Part shown: positions 36,114-45,022 of the stretch, piece after piece | Position numbering within the stretch: position 1 is the stretch's first letter | How the letters are laid out: every line of letters starts with the position of its first letter | Assembly (NCBI RefSeq): GCF_002939865.1 | Contig: NZ_MDEE01000005.1 | Span: 85,517 to 149,516 of the forward strand | DNA from: Xanthomonas dyei | GTDB taxonomy: Bacteria > Pseudomonadota > Gammaproteobacteria > Xanthomonadales > Xanthomonadaceae | Length of the DNA: 64,000 nt | Reading direction: 5' to 3' | Translations under genes and position numbers: made by a program | The notes under the pieces: model-generated | The model's input: only the letters and a program-made list of their open reading frames with translations | Databases searched by the model: none | What the model was told of the DNA's origin: nothing

Positions 36114-36497
36114 TCAGGCGGCACGCTCGGTGGGCACCTGCACCACGGTGACAGTCGGTTCGGCCGCCACTTCTTCGGCATTGTCAGCTGCACGCTCGGC
36201 CTGCTCGGAGGCTTCCTGCGCGCGGTGCGCCGTAAACAACGCAGAGATCGTGCTGATCATCTGCAACATCTTGGGAATGCCGCCCAGCTTGCCGGCGATA
36301 CTGCCCAGCGCGGCTTGCGGTTCGTTGCGGCCGGTCACAAAGCCCAGCCCGAAGCCGATCATCATGATGCGTGCCGGCGACCAGCCCGCACGCCAGGTCT
36401 GGCGCAGTTCGCCCCAGTGCGTGCGCGTCTCCTGCGCGCGCCCTTCCACCAACACTTCGGCGCGTTCCACGCGCTGACGCAAGCTGCCGAACTTCAT
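36114..36497 (-). CDS. Unrecognised small protein, third gene of a YqjDE-like operon
   Basis: The 127-residue protein has a charged N-terminal helix (LRQRVERAEVLVEGRAQETR), a weakly hydrophobic middle (ARIMMIGFGLGFVTGR) and an Ala/Glu-rich tail. Its place after DUF883 and DUF1469 genes mirrors E. coli yqjD-yqjE-yqjK, so it may be the YqjK-position protein, although I do not recognise the sequence. It overlaps the preceding gene by 4 bases. Confidence 0.7.
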   Translation of the reverse strand: MKFGSLRQRVERAEVLVEGRAQETRTHWGELRQTWRAGWSPARIMMIGFGLGFVTGRNEPQAALGSIAGKLGGIPKMLQMISTISALFTAHRAQEASEQAERAADNAEEVAAEPTVTVVQVPTERAA

Positions 36498-36979
36498 GAG
36501 TTGCCTCCACTGGCAGGCGCTGCGGCGGTGTCGTCATCGCTGGAATCGTCGAAGATGCCCAACTTGACCAACTGACGCCGCGTTGCATTCATGCCGGTGT
36601 GATCGAAGTAGAAGAACACCCGCCATGCCGCGATACCGGTGATCAGCAGACTGGCCAACGCTGTAAAAAACATCGCTTGAAACCACGACAACCCGGCGCG
36701 CTGCAGCAAGGCGATGATGGCGCCGGCCAGCAGCAACCATGACGACGCGCCGAACACGACGGCCACGCATGCCCACGCCAGGCCACGCCCGAATGCACTG
36801 CGTGCCAGCCTCAGGTCGGCCGAGACCAGCCGGCGCAATGCGCGACTGGTCTCGTGAGCCGAGCCCAGCGTTGCACGGCCGGCAGCGCCGACCGCACGTA
36901 CGCTTTCGTCCAGTCCCGGTGTCTCCGGATGCGCCTCAGGCGCGCCGGAACCGGCAGCTGTAGAAGCCTGATCGCTCAC
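36494..36979 (-). CDS. Phage-holin-3-6-like / DUF1469 membrane protein (YqjE-like)
   Basis: The 161-residue protein starts at GTG 36979, two bases after the DUF883 stop. It has a helical cytoplasmic part (TSRALRRLVSADLRLARSAF) and two membrane helices (about 68-90 and 98-122) joined by a tight turn, as in the DUF1469 family. These proteins are stress-linked inner-membrane components despite the holin label. Confidence 0.82.
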   Translation of the reverse strand: MSDQASTAAGSGAPEAHPETPGLDESVRAVGAAGRATLGSAHETSRALRRLVSADLRLARSAFGRGLAWACVAVVFGASSWLLLAGAIIALLQRAGLSWFQAMFFTALASLLITGIAAWRVFFYFDHTGMNATRRQLVKLGIFDDSSDDDTAAAPASGGNS

Positions 36980-36982
36980 GAC

Positions 36983-37345
36983 TTAGTTATCGTTGCTACG
37001 CGCAAGCTTGGCGATGACCCAGCCGGCGGCAAACGCAACGCCGAATGCGGCGAGCGGACGCTCGCGGATCAGGTCGGTGGCGCTGTCGAGCAGGTCGTTG
37101 CCCTTGGCAACCAGCACGTCCATCTGTTCCTTGGCAGCGGCGCCGCCAAATTCCGCAGCCGCCATGCCGGCCAGTGCGGTGTCTGACAGTTCGGCCTTGA
37201 CGTTGGCACGACCGAGCTTGAGCTCGTCGCCCGCAGCGCTGGTGGCGCCCTTGACGGCTTCACCGGCGGCGCTGGCGGCCGACTTCAGGTGGGTGCCGGC
37301 TTCGCTCAGGTTTTCCTTCAGCTGATCGGTGTTGGTGGGGCTCAT
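36983..37345 (-). CDS. DUF883 (YqjD/ElaB-like) membrane protein
   Basis: The 120-residue protein is mostly an amphipathic Ala/Lys-rich helix with a C-terminal membrane segment PLAAFGVAFAAGWVIAKL, preceded by the DUF883 signature TDLIRERPLAA. In E. coli YqjD and ElaB anchor ribosomes at the membrane in stationary phase. The ATG at 37345 follows GAAGGAGATATC. It is the first gene of the trio. Confidence 0.88.
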   Translation of the reverse strand: MSPTNTDQLKENLSEAGTHLKSAASAAGEAVKGATSAAGDELKLGRANVKAELSDTALAGMAAAEFGGAAAKEQMDVLVAKGNDLLDSATDLIRERPLAAFGVAFAAGWVIAKLARSNDN

Positions 37346-37461
37346 GCGATATCTCCTTCGGTGATTGAGGGCAGCCGCCACTCACGTGCGGTCGTGCAAT
37401 AGCAATAGCATCGGGGGGGTGTAGGAGGCGTTAGTGGGAACAGCGTGCAGTGCACGGCGCG

Positions 37462-38898
37462 TCAACGCATCAGCGCATCGTACTGCGCGTTGCCGCGCAG
37501 GATGCGCACCACCAGCTGTTGCGGTTTGCGTTGGAAATTGGCGCGCCAGCTGGCCAGATCCGCGAACTCGCCCACGCTGCTGGCCACGATCACATCGCCG
37601 GACACCAGGCCATTGGCCGCCGCGCGTCCGCCGCGTTTGACCTCGCTGACCATGACGCCGGTAATGCCGGACTGACGCAGCGACTCGGGCAGGTCCGCAA
37701 AGGTGGCGCCGCCCAGCCGTGGGTCCAGCATGTCGCCGGTGACTGCGCGGTCCTGTTCCTTCAAGGTGGCCTTGAGCTTGAGCGGCTTGCCGTCGCGACG
37801 GATGTCCAGCGTCACCGCACTGCCAACCGCCTGCAGGCCTTCGTAGTTGTGCAGCGCCTCGGCGCTGTCCACGCGTTGATCGTTGGCGGCCACCACCACG
37901 TCGCCCGGTTGCACGCCGGCCGCCGCCGCCGCCGAGCCTGGCAACACGCGCGTCACCAGCGCACCGCGCAGCGAGTCCACACCCAGGCCCTGCAGCATCT
38001 GCTGGGTGAGGTTCTGGGTTTCCAGGCCGAGCGTGCCGCGCACCACCACGCCCTTGGTTACCAGTTGCTCGACCACGTTGCGCGCGAGGTTGGAGGGAAT
38101 CGCCAGACCCAGGCCGATATTGCCGGCCATGCTGCCCTGCGGATTGAAGCTGGCGGTGTTGATGCCCACCAGCTGGCCTTGCAGGTTGACCAGCGCACCG
38201 CCGGAATTGCCGGGGTTGATCGAAGCATCGGTCTGGATGAAGTTCTGGTAGCCCAAGCCGCGAATACCGCTACGCCCCACCGCCGACACGATGCCGGAGG
38301 TGACGGTCTGGGTGAAGCCGAACGGGTTGCCGATCGCCACCACAAAGTCGCCAACGCGCAAGGCGTTGCTGTCGGCCAGCTTGATGTCGGTGAGCTTGTC
38401 GGCCTTGATGCGGATCAGCGCGATGTCGGTGTCGGCATCGGACCCGATGAAGTCGGCCTTGACCGTGCGCCCGTCGCCGAGCGTCACCTGCACGTCGTCG
38501 GCATTTTCGATGACGTGATGGTTGGTCAGCACATAGCCTTTTTGCGCATCGATGATGACGCCCGAGCCCAGCGATTCGTTGATGCGGTCCTGCGGAATCT
38601 CCGGGAACAACCGGCGCAGGATCGGGTCGTTGAAGAACGGGTTGCGCACGCGCACCACCTGCTTGGTGTTGACGCTCACCACCGCCGGCATCGCCTGCTG
38701 CAGCATCGGCGCCAGCGAGGGCACCGGTTGCCCGGCAACCGCAGCCGGTAACGCGGCAGCAGCCGGCAGGGTGAAGTTGGTGGTGCCGGCTGGCGTGGCT
38801 TCGGCGCGGTTGTCCAGCCACGCGTTGATGCCGGTGGCAGCAAAACCGCCGAAGGCGGCGGCCAGGGAGAGCGTCAGCAAGGTGGGAAGCGGTCGCAT
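37462..38898 (-). CDS. degQ: Periplasmic serine protease DegP/DegQ/HtrA family
   Basis: The 478-residue protein has an N-terminal signal or anchor helix (about 5-25). The trypsin-like domain has catalytic His128 (TNHHVIE), Asp158 (SDADTDIAL) and Ser232 (NPGNSGGAL). Two PDZ domains follow (about 275-370 and 390-478). It degrades or refolds damaged envelope proteins. Two PDZ domains fit DegP/DegQ rather than DegS. The gene stands alone, without an rpoE-rse cluster. Confidence 0.93.
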   Translation of the reverse strand: MRPLPTLLTLSLAAAFGGFAATGINAWLDNRAEATPAGTTNFTLPAAAALPAAVAGQPVPSLAPMLQQAMPAVVSVNTKQVVRVRNPFFNDPILRRLFPEIPQDRINESLGSGVIIDAQKGYVLTNHHVIENADDVQVTLGDGRTVKADFIGSDADTDIALIRIKADKLTDIKLADSNALRVGDFVVAIGNPFGFTQTVTSGIVSAVGRSGIRGLGYQNFIQTDASINPGNSGGALVNLQGQLVGINTASFNPQGSMAGNIGLGLAIPSNLARNVVEQLVTKGVVVRGTLGLETQNLTQQMLQGLGVDSLRGALVTRVLPGSAAAAAGVQPGDVVVAANDQRVDSAEALHNYEGLQAVGSAVTLDIRRDGKPLKLKATLKEQDRAVTGDMLDPRLGGATFADLPESLRQSGITGVMVSEVKRGGRAAANGLVSGDVIVASSVGEFADLASWRANFQRKPQQLVVRILRGNAQYDALMR

Positions 38899-39140
38899 GG
38901 AACGGATTCCGGGTTACGCGGTGGAAGAGGAATAGGGTGTCTGGCTGCGTAAATCAAGCTGAACGAGAGTGCCAGCCAGCAATTTAACTGCCGGTGAAAG
39001 AGTCGCGCATCCCTTGCCACCATTGCGTTGACAGCCCGCCGAGCCGGGCGTAGCGTCCGCTTGTTCCGATGCCTGTTCAGCAGATGCATGCCGTCGCGCA
39101 TCGCCCGCGTTTACCGCACTGATGCCCTTAAGGAGGGTCT

Positions 39141-39980
39141 ATGAGCAACGGCAATGGTGTAACCGCAACCCTGTCTGACGCCGTCGATAGCGTCAAGAGC
39201 ACCGCAACTGAACTGACCGACACCATCGCCAGCACCACCAGCGAGGCGGTGACCAATGTGCAGGAAGCCGCAGGCGTGGCCGTGGCAGAGGTCAAGACGC
39301 GCGTTGCCAAGGCCCGCAAGGCGGTGGTCAAGGCGGAGAAGAACGTGGTTGCCAAGGCGGGCGAGGCGGCGACTGCGGTCAAGCGCAGCGTGGCCAAGAC
39401 CAAGCGCTCATTGACCGCGACCAAGGACGCTGCAAAAGACAAGCTGACCGCCACCAAGGATGCTGCCAAGCAGAAGCTGCTCTCCACCAAGGATGCGGCC
39501 AAGCACAAACTGACGGCGACCAAGGACGCAGCCAAGCAGAAGTTGAGCAGCACCAGCGCCGCGGCCAAGAAAAAGATCTCCGATACCAAGGCCAACACCA
39601 AGCAGAAGCTGGAGACCGCCAAGGCCAACGCCAAGGCCGAAGCCGCCGCACTGAGCGCCAAGACCGCCGCCAAGAGCGCGGCGCGCAAGACCGCCGTGGC
39701 AACGGTGAGCGCGCGCACGGCCGCGAAGAAAGCCGCGGCCAAATCGGCGTCGCTCAAGAAGTCGGTCGCCAAAGGCATCGCCAAGAAAGCGCCGGCCGCC
39801 AAGCAGGCCGCGACCAAACAAGCCGCAGTGAAGAAGGCCCCGCTGAAAAAGGCCGTGACCAAGACTGCGTTGAAGAAGGCGGCCAAGGTCACCAAGACGC
39901 CTGCAACGCGCGCCGTGGCCAAGACCACTGCTGCCCGCAAGGCGGTGGGCAAAAAGGCCGTCAAGCGCGTCACACGCTGA
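39141..39980 (+). CDS. Lys/Ala-rich protein: 11-residue repeats plus histone-H1-like tail
   Basis: The 279-residue protein has three parts. Residues 1-50 are acidic and Thr/Ser-rich. Residues 91-167 are seven consecutive 11-residue units of the type LTATKDAAKQK, as in group-3 LEA proteins. Residues 170-279 are KAA/AKK-rich, like histone H1 and AlgP. A strong AAGGAGGG site precedes the ATG and a strong terminator follows. It could bind DNA, membranes or protect against drying; the repeats and charge are seen, the role is inference. Confidence 0.85.
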   Translation: MSNGNGVTATLSDAVDSVKSTATELTDTIASTTSEAVTNVQEAAGVAVAEVKTRVAKARKAVVKAEKNVVAKAGEAATAVKRSVAKTKRSLTATKDAAKDKLTATKDAAKQKLLSTKDAAKHKLTATKDAAKQKLSSTSAAAKKKISDTKANTKQKLETAKANAKAEAAALSAKTAAKSAARKTAVATVSARTAAKKAAAKSASLKKSVAKGIAKKAPAAKQAATKQAAVKKAPLKKAVTKTALKKAAKVTKTPATRAVAKTTAARKAVGKKAVKRVTR

Positions 39981-40074
39981 CGGTTGAGGGCGCATTGCGT
40001 GGCGCCCCTCGTGCTGGAGGCGCAGATGTGCGCCGCACGTTGAGAAGTACGTAGACGTTGAAACGTATCGAGAG

Positions 40075-40106
40075 AGGCCGACGCTGCCGTACAGCGTCGG
40101 CCTTTT
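40075..40106 (+). terminator. Intrinsic terminator after the Lys/Ala-rich gene
   Basis: AGGCCGACGCTG and CAGCGTCGGCCT form a perfect 12-bp stem with loop CCGTA, followed by TTT. Confidence 0.88.
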
Positions 40107-40145
40107 CATGCGTTTGCGCTGCTCCAACTGCACGAGGCTGCGCAC

Positions 40146-40244
40146 GTACCCTCATCCGCTGATGTGGGGGCACCTTCTCTCGGTGGGAGAAGGGAAGTTC
40201 GCTTGAGCCCCTCTCCTGCGGGAGAGGGGTTGGGGTGAGGGTAC
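40146..40244. repeat. Complete CCTCTCCCG-type composite inverted repeat
   Basis: The outer ends GTACCCTCATCC and GGGGTGAGGGTAC pair. Inside are two hairpins, CCTTCTCTC/GGGAGAAGG and CCCCTCTCC/GGAGAGGGG. It matches the units near 29.3 kb. Confidence 0.8.
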
Positions 40245-40323
40245 GCAGCGAAGCGCTCCAGGTGTTTCGACTGCAGCTCGTGTTGTTCCAGCTGCGTGTT
40301 GCTCCAACTGCACGAGGCCATGC

Positions 40324-40373
40324 ACGCACCCTCATCCGCCCCTGTTGGGCACTTTCTCCCGATGGGAGAAAGG
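40324..40373. repeat. Half unit of the CCTCTCCCG-type repeat
   Basis: GCACCCTCATCCGCCCCTGT is followed by the hairpin CTTTCTCCC/GGGAGAAAG. The flank GCTCCAACTGCACGAGGC before it also precedes the unit at 40146, so repeat and flank were duplicated together. Confidence 0.7.
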
Positions 40374-40397
40374 ACGTGCCTAGGCTTCGTCTAGCAC

Positions 40398-41060
40398 CTA
40401 CTCGATCCCGTCAATCAGCTGCTCGGCGCCCTTGCGAATTCCCGCCTTCGCCGCGTCATACGCGCCCAGGCTGGCCTTGATGTTCATTGCGCTGGGATAT
40501 TGCTTCTCGACATACGCGGCGAGCAGGCGATCGCTTTGCGCATCGAAGATCTCCACCGCATAGCTGACCGAGCCGGAAAATGCGCCCTGCTTGCCGCGTG
40601 CGGCCTGTACCGCGTTGTACGAACCGCCGCCTATGTCCACCTTCATGATGGTGCCCAACACGCGCTTGCTGGGCTTGGCGCCGGTCAGGGTGATGCGGAC
40701 GCGCAAGGTCTCGCGATCAGCCGACGTCGTCGGGCGCCAGCGCCGCGCAATGGCGTTGCCGAACTCCTGCTGCATGACGTCGGCCAGCATGCGTTTGTCC
40801 TGCTCTGGCACGTTCTCGAACTGCGCATCCGGTCCGCGGTAAATGGCGACCGGATCGATGATGGCTGCGCGGTAGTGCGTCCAATCCACATCGCTGTGAT
40901 ACGCGTACGGCATGCGGTCGCCGCGGCTGCCATCATGCGGGCGCAAGTAACTGGACGACGGCAACTGGCGATACGGCATGGGGCCGGTGCTGGCGCAGCC
41001 GATCAGGGTGATGCCGATAACGGCAAGCGTGCAGCAACGGGCGACGAAACGGACGGGCAT
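40398..41060 (-). CDS. DUF3313-family lipoprotein
   Basis: The 220-residue protein has a lipoprotein signal ending LIGC (cysteine 22) and the DUF3313 pattern: YRAAIIDPVAIYRGPDAQFE, LADVMQQEFGNAIARRW, LRVRITLTGA and a Gly-rich middle. These are outer-membrane-directed lipoproteins of unknown role. The ATG at 41060 was chosen by the signal peptide; the frame is open to 41111. Confidence 0.85.
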   Translation of the reverse strand: MPVRFVARCCTLAVIGITLIGCASTGPMPYRQLPSSSYLRPHDGSRGDRMPYAYHSDVDWTHYRAAIIDPVAIYRGPDAQFENVPEQDKRMLADVMQQEFGNAIARRWRPTTSADRETLRVRITLTGAKPSKRVLGTIMKVDIGGGSYNAVQAARGKQGAFSGSVSYAVEIFDAQSDRLLAAYVEKQYPSAMNIKASLGAYDAAKAGIRKGAEQLIDGIE

Positions 41061-41115
41061 GACAGGGTCCTGTAAGAAACGAAACGGTTGTGGGAAAGAG
41101 CAAGCGCGCAAATCT

Positions 41116-41412
41116 TCAACGCAGCAGAAGACGCATCAGCGCCAGCGCCAACAGCGCAGCCGCGGCCGTGAGCAACACGCCGCGCGTGGCCCAGCGTTGC
41201 AGGCGATGTGTCTGGCGTGCGCTGCGGATGTCAGGCAATGCGCACCAGATGTCGCGGTTACGCGTGCCGGTGCGGCCGCAGCGAAATTCTGCTGCCGGTA
41301 CCAACACAGTGGTAGACGCGATCACGCTGTCGTTGGCGGCGTTTTGCATAGCCAAGTGCGATAGCACGGTTGGAGCGCGTGGGGTGGGGCGGGTGGAGCG
41401 AATCATCACCAT
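41116..41412 (-). CDS. Possible small tail-anchored membrane protein
   Basis: The 98-residue frame ends in one hydrophobic helix (GVLLTAAAALLALALMRLLL) and has CCAGGA before an ATG at 41412. I do not recognise it. It ends 55 bases before the DUF3313 gene on the same strand, which supports a two-gene unit. The N-terminal half has no clear features, so the start is uncertain. Confidence 0.45.
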   Translation of the reverse strand: MVMIRSTRPTPRAPTVLSHLAMQNAANDSVIASTTVLVPAAEFRCGRTGTRNRDIWCALPDIRSARQTHRLQRWATRGVLLTAAAALLALALMRLLLR

Positions 41413-41668
41413 GCATCCTGGATGCGTGCGGTGAGTGCACTCTAGGCAGGCAGCTTTAGAAAGTTATTGGAAGCGAATAGCACGTCGTCAACATCGCGCT
41501 TGACCTCTAGCGCGACCCACAAACCACCTCGTGCGCATCGGATAGGCGCCATCGCCTACAACCGGCGATGACGTTGTTTGCTGCGTCCAAGCTTGCTGTT
41601 TGGCTGGTTCGATTCCGATCATCTTGCGCACGGAATCGGCAGGTGCCAAGCGCGTCCATCCCGGTTTT
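41413..41668. other. Intergenic, no gene seen
   Basis: I see nothing supportable in this stretch before repeat R5. Confidence 0.5.
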
Positions 41669-41811
41669 AGCGCAGCGAACGAAACGACTGCGCTCACCGC
41701 CGTGCGGGTGCGGCCGGTGCTCGGCGCGATATGTACCACGCGTCCGCTCCGATTCTGAGCGCGCCGTCTACACCCACCTGACGACTGCTTGCTACGTTTG
41801 TTAGCTGCCCT
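41669..41811 (+). repeat. Dispersed 143-bp palindromic repeat, copy R5 (diverged)
   Basis: The ends have drifted to AGCGCAGC and GCTGCCCT, but the length is exactly 143 and the inner blocks GACTGCGCTCACCGCC, GCGGCCGGTGCTCGG and ACACCCACCTGACGACTGC are kept. Confidence 0.85.
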
Positions 41812-41855
41812 CATGCGCCGGCCGTAGGCGCGTGGTGGCCGCTCGCCAGATATTG

Positions 41856-43046
41856 TCAGCTGCTCTTGGCCGTCGGCGCGCTATTGCCGGCAAACACCAC
41901 GCGCACGCACAGGCCGCGCCCTTCGCTGCCTTCGCAGGTCTCGATCGTTGCGCCATGCAGGCGCGCAATGCCGGCGACCAAGGACAGCCCGATCCCGCTG
42001 CCCTGCACTTCGCTACCGGGCACACGATAAAAGCGCTCGAAAATAGACGTATGCGCAGCCTCTGGTACACCCGGGCCGTCGTCGCTCACCTGGACGAAGG
42101 GGTGCAGCACGTCGGCACGCAGGCAGTAGCCGCAACTCACCTCCACCGTACCGCGGCTACGCCCGTAGCGGATGGCGTTGTCGATCAGATTGCGGATCAG
42201 GATGCCCACTGCATCCACATCGCAACGCAACAGACATGGCGATGCTTCCACTTGCAGATTGATCTGACGCGCGTCAGCCTGCACGCTGAACTCGTCGAGC
42301 ACATGCGAAATCAGTTCGCCCATGTCGACCTGGTGATAGGCGGCCGAACTGATCCCGGCGTCGAGTCGCGCCAGATCCAGCAATTGCTCGGCCAGGCGGT
42401 TGCTGCGGCGTGCGGTCTCCAGCAACTGATGCAGCGCCGCGTCCTTTGCCTCCAGCGTGGGCGCACGCAGGGCGACCTCTGCATACGCATGCAGCGCCGA
42501 CAGTGGCGTGCGCAGTTCGTGTGCGGCATCGGCAACGAAGTCGCGCTCGGCCTGTACGGCTTTTTCCACGCGCGCCAGCAAGGTGTTGAACGAGGCGATC
42601 AACGGGCGGATTTCATCCGGCACCCGCTCCAACGGCACCGGTTCGGTGTCCAGGCCGGTGCGCTGCGCGATGGCGAGCGACACCGCGCGCAGCGGCCCGA
42701 GCGAGGTGCGTACCGCCCACCACACCAGCACGCCCAGGATTGCCAGCTGCAATGTGTTCAGCACTACGGCGGTCAGCGTCTGGTTGAGGCTCATGCGCGA
42801 GGAGAGGGTGCCCGTAGCGGCGGCAACCCCCGGGGCGGCGATGGCATCGTTGGCCGTGTCGAAGCGCCGTTCCAGCGTATCGGGCAGCGCGCTGACCAGG
42901 CGGTCGCCGAGCAGGTTGAGTTCCTGCTCGACCACGCTGTGATGGCCCTGGGTGACCAGTGCAATCAGAATCCATAGCGACGTCGACCAGCTCAGCAGAA
43001 CGATGGCCGCCAACGCCGCCAGCATGCGCGCCTGCAAGGACTTCAT
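41856..43046 (-). CDS. Two-component sensor histidine kinase (QseC/TctE-like)
   Basis: The 396-residue protein has two membrane helices (about 8-30 and 92-112) around a very short periplasmic loop of about 60 residues. Then come a linker, the HisKA box with His176 (AAHELRTPLSALHAYAE) and the HATPase motifs NLIDNAIRYG, DDGPGVP and GSGIGLSLV. The small loop suggests sensing of a metal, pH or a membrane signal. It overlaps the regulator gene by 4 bases. Confidence 0.92.
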   Translation of the reverse strand: MKSLQARMLAALAAIVLLSWSTSLWILIALVTQGHHSVVEQELNLLGDRLVSALPDTLERRFDTANDAIAAPGVAAATGTLSSRMSLNQTLTAVVLNTLQLAILGVLVWWAVRTSLGPLRAVSLAIAQRTGLDTEPVPLERVPDEIRPLIASFNTLLARVEKAVQAERDFVADAAHELRTPLSALHAYAEVALRAPTLEAKDAALHQLLETARRSNRLAEQLLDLARLDAGISSAAYHQVDMGELISHVLDEFSVQADARQINLQVEASPCLLRCDVDAVGILIRNLIDNAIRYGRSRGTVEVSCGYCLRADVLHPFVQVSDDGPGVPEAAHTSIFERFYRVPGSEVQGSGIGLSLVAGIARLHGATIETCEGSEGRGLCVRVVFAGNSAPTAKSS

Positions 43047-43708
43047 TCGGGTGCCTTGCCGACCATATAGCCCTGGCCGTAGACGGTGGAAATCAGCTCG
43101 TCGCCCAGCTTGCGCCGCAACTGATGCACATACACCGCAATCATGTTGCTGCCACCTTCCGACGGGCCGCCATACACGCCTTCTTCCAGCTGGTCCTTGG
43201 TGACCACGCGCCCGGCACGCTCCATCAATGCCAGCAACAAGCGATATTCATGTGCGCTCAACGCCACCCAGGTGCCGGCGCGGGTGACCTTGCGGCTGCT
43301 CGGATCCACGCAGACATCGCCCTGGCTGAGGACCGGCACCACGCGCCCCTGGCTGCGGCGGGTGATCGCGCGCAGCCGTGCCATCAGCTCATCGAACTGG
43401 AAAGGTTTGACCAAGTAATCGTCGGCGCCGGCATCCAGCCCGCGAATGCGGTCGGTGAGCTGGCCGCGCGCGGTCAGCGCAATCACCGGGGTGGCGTCGT
43501 AGTGGCTGCGCAGGAAGCGGATCACCGTCAGCCCGGATTCGCCGGGCAGGCCGATGTCCAGCAGTACCGCGGTGTAGCGGTGATCCACCAGCGCAGTCTT
43601 GGCCGCGTTGGCGCTGCAGACATGGTCGATGGTCCAGCTCTGCTGGCGTACGCCGTCGCAGATGGCATTGGCCAGCATGGTGTCGTCTTCGACAAGGAGC
43701 AGGTGCAT
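43043..43708 (-). CDS. OmpR/PhoB-family response regulator
   Basis: The 221-residue protein has a receiver with acidic E7-D8-D9, phospho-acceptor Asp51 (LLDIGLPG) and Lys101, then a winged-helix output domain ending QLRRKLGDELISTVYGQGYM. The ATG at 43708 (MHLLLVEDD) is the family start; the frame extends to 43750. It is co-transcribed with its kinase, and the target genes are not evident here. Confidence 0.93.
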   Translation of the reverse strand: MHLLLVEDDTMLANAICDGVRQQSWTIDHVCSANAAKTALVDHRYTAVLLDIGLPGESGLTVIRFLRSHYDATPVIALTARGQLTDRIRGLDAGADDYLVKPFQFDELMARLRAITRRSQGRVVPVLSQGDVCVDPSSRKVTRAGTWVALSAHEYRLLLALMERAGRVVTKDQLEEGVYGGPSEGGSNMIAVYVHQLRRKLGDELISTVYGQGYMVGKAPE

Positions 43709-43855
43709 ATGGGGTCCGCTGGGCATCGGGCAATCCGAGATCCGCAGCACTGTCGAAGATGCGCGTTAGGGAAATATTAGTGCATGCCCCGTCCGGCGCG
43801 GTTGCATACCCGATGGGCGGCCCGGACGCCCGGGGCGCCTGGCCCGCCGGGCACC

Positions 43856-44743
43856 TCAGCGCTGCAGGATCGCGCGCAGCGCCGGCTCCAGTTGCGTGTA
43901 CTGGAAGCGGAATCCGGCATCGAGCGCGCGCTGCGGCAGCACGCGCTGGCTGATCAGCAGCAGGTCGGCCATTTCGCCGAAGCCCAGCCGCAGCAGCCCG
44001 GCCGGCAGCGCCAGCAGCGCCGGGCGGTGCAGCACCTTGGCCAGGGTGCGCGCGAACTCGGTATTGCTGACCGGGTTGGGCGCGGTGGCGTTGTAGGCGC
44101 CGGGCTGGCCGTGCTGCAGCAGCCAGACCAGCAGCGCCACCATGTCGGCGCGGTGGATCCAGCTCATCCAGTGCCGGCCGTTGCCGAAGGGCCCGCCACC
44201 GCCCAGCTGAAATGCCGGCAGCATGCGTGCCAGCGCGCCGCCATCGCGGTCCAGCACGATGCCGGTGCGCACCCAGCTCACGCGAGGGCCAAGCGTGCCG
44301 ATGCGGGCGGCTTCCGCTTCCCAGTCGCGGCACAGCACGGCCGAAAAGTCATCGCCCGCAGGATCTGCTTCGGTCAAGGCGGTGTCGCCGCGCTCGCCGT
44401 AATAGCCCACCGCCGAGCCGGAGATCAGTACCGACGGCCGTTGCTCGGCGGGCTGTTGCGCAATCCAGTCGTGCAGTTGGCGGGTGATGCCCAGCCGCGA
44501 ATCGCGAAAACGTTGTTTGCGGGCCTCGGTCCAGCGGCCGGCGGCCAGCGGTTCGCCGGCCAGGTTGATGACCGCATCGGCCTGCATCCCGTCCAGCGTG
44601 TCGACGGCGGTCACGCCGGGCAGGGTACGGCTGGCGCGGCGGGTGTCGCGCGTGAGCACGCTGACCTGATGGCCGGCGTGCAGCAGCGCGGGGCACAAGG
44701 CCTGGCCGATGAAGCCGGTGCCGCCGGTGATGAGCAAACGCAT
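43856..44743 (-). CDS. SDR39U1/YfcH-type NAD(P)-dependent epimerase (TIGR01777)
   Basis: The 295-residue Rossmann protein has the cofactor motif ITGGTGFIGQAL (residues 4-15), VINLAGEPLAAGRW, SGSAVGYYGERG with the catalytic Tyr, and the C-terminal DUF1731 region (ALPAGLLRLGFGEMADLLL). The substrate is unknown. The ATG at 44743 follows GGAGCCTCCC-type sequence. Confidence 0.9.
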   Translation of the reverse strand: MRLLITGGTGFIGQALCPALLHAGHQVSVLTRDTRRASRTLPGVTAVDTLDGMQADAVINLAGEPLAAGRWTEARKQRFRDSRLGITRQLHDWIAQQPAEQRPSVLISGSAVGYYGERGDTALTEADPAGDDFSAVLCRDWEAEAARIGTLGPRVSWVRTGIVLDRDGGALARMLPAFQLGGGGPFGNGRHWMSWIHRADMVALLVWLLQHGQPGAYNATAPNPVSNTEFARTLAKVLHRPALLALPAGLLRLGFGEMADLLLISQRVLPQRALDAGFRFQYTQLEPALRAILQR

Positions 44744-44970
44744 GGGAGGCTCCTGGGCCGAGTCGATGCGGCACCATAGGCCACGGCGGACCGAAGCGGA
44801 GTGAAGCCGGCGCGCGCAGCGCCGGCGACCTTGCCGATGCTGTGGCCGATGTCTTGGTGCAGATGGATCGCGACGGCGGGGTCCATGCGGGTGCATGCAG
44901 TCGCGCCTGGCGTGGCGAGCACGGCGATGCAGCAGCGATGCAGCGCGCTCGATGCACCGCTACCGCCAAA

Positions 44971-45003
44971 CGCAAACGCGCCAGACAGGCCGGCGCGTTT
45001 GCG
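44971..45003 (-). terminator. Hairpin terminator downstream of the DUF4142 gene
   Basis: CGCAAACGCGCC (44971-44982) and GGCGCGTTTGCG (44992-45003) form a perfect 12-bp stem starting 20 bases past the DUF4142 stop on the minus strand. Confidence 0.72.
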
Positions 45004-45022
45004 TGATGCAGCGGTGGGGCGC

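Noticed and set aside
36494..36979. A phage remnant suggested by the holin-type domain.
   Set aside because: DUF1469/holin-3-6-like proteins are chromosomal YqjE-type proteins; the DUF883 neighbour supports this, and no other phage gene is present.
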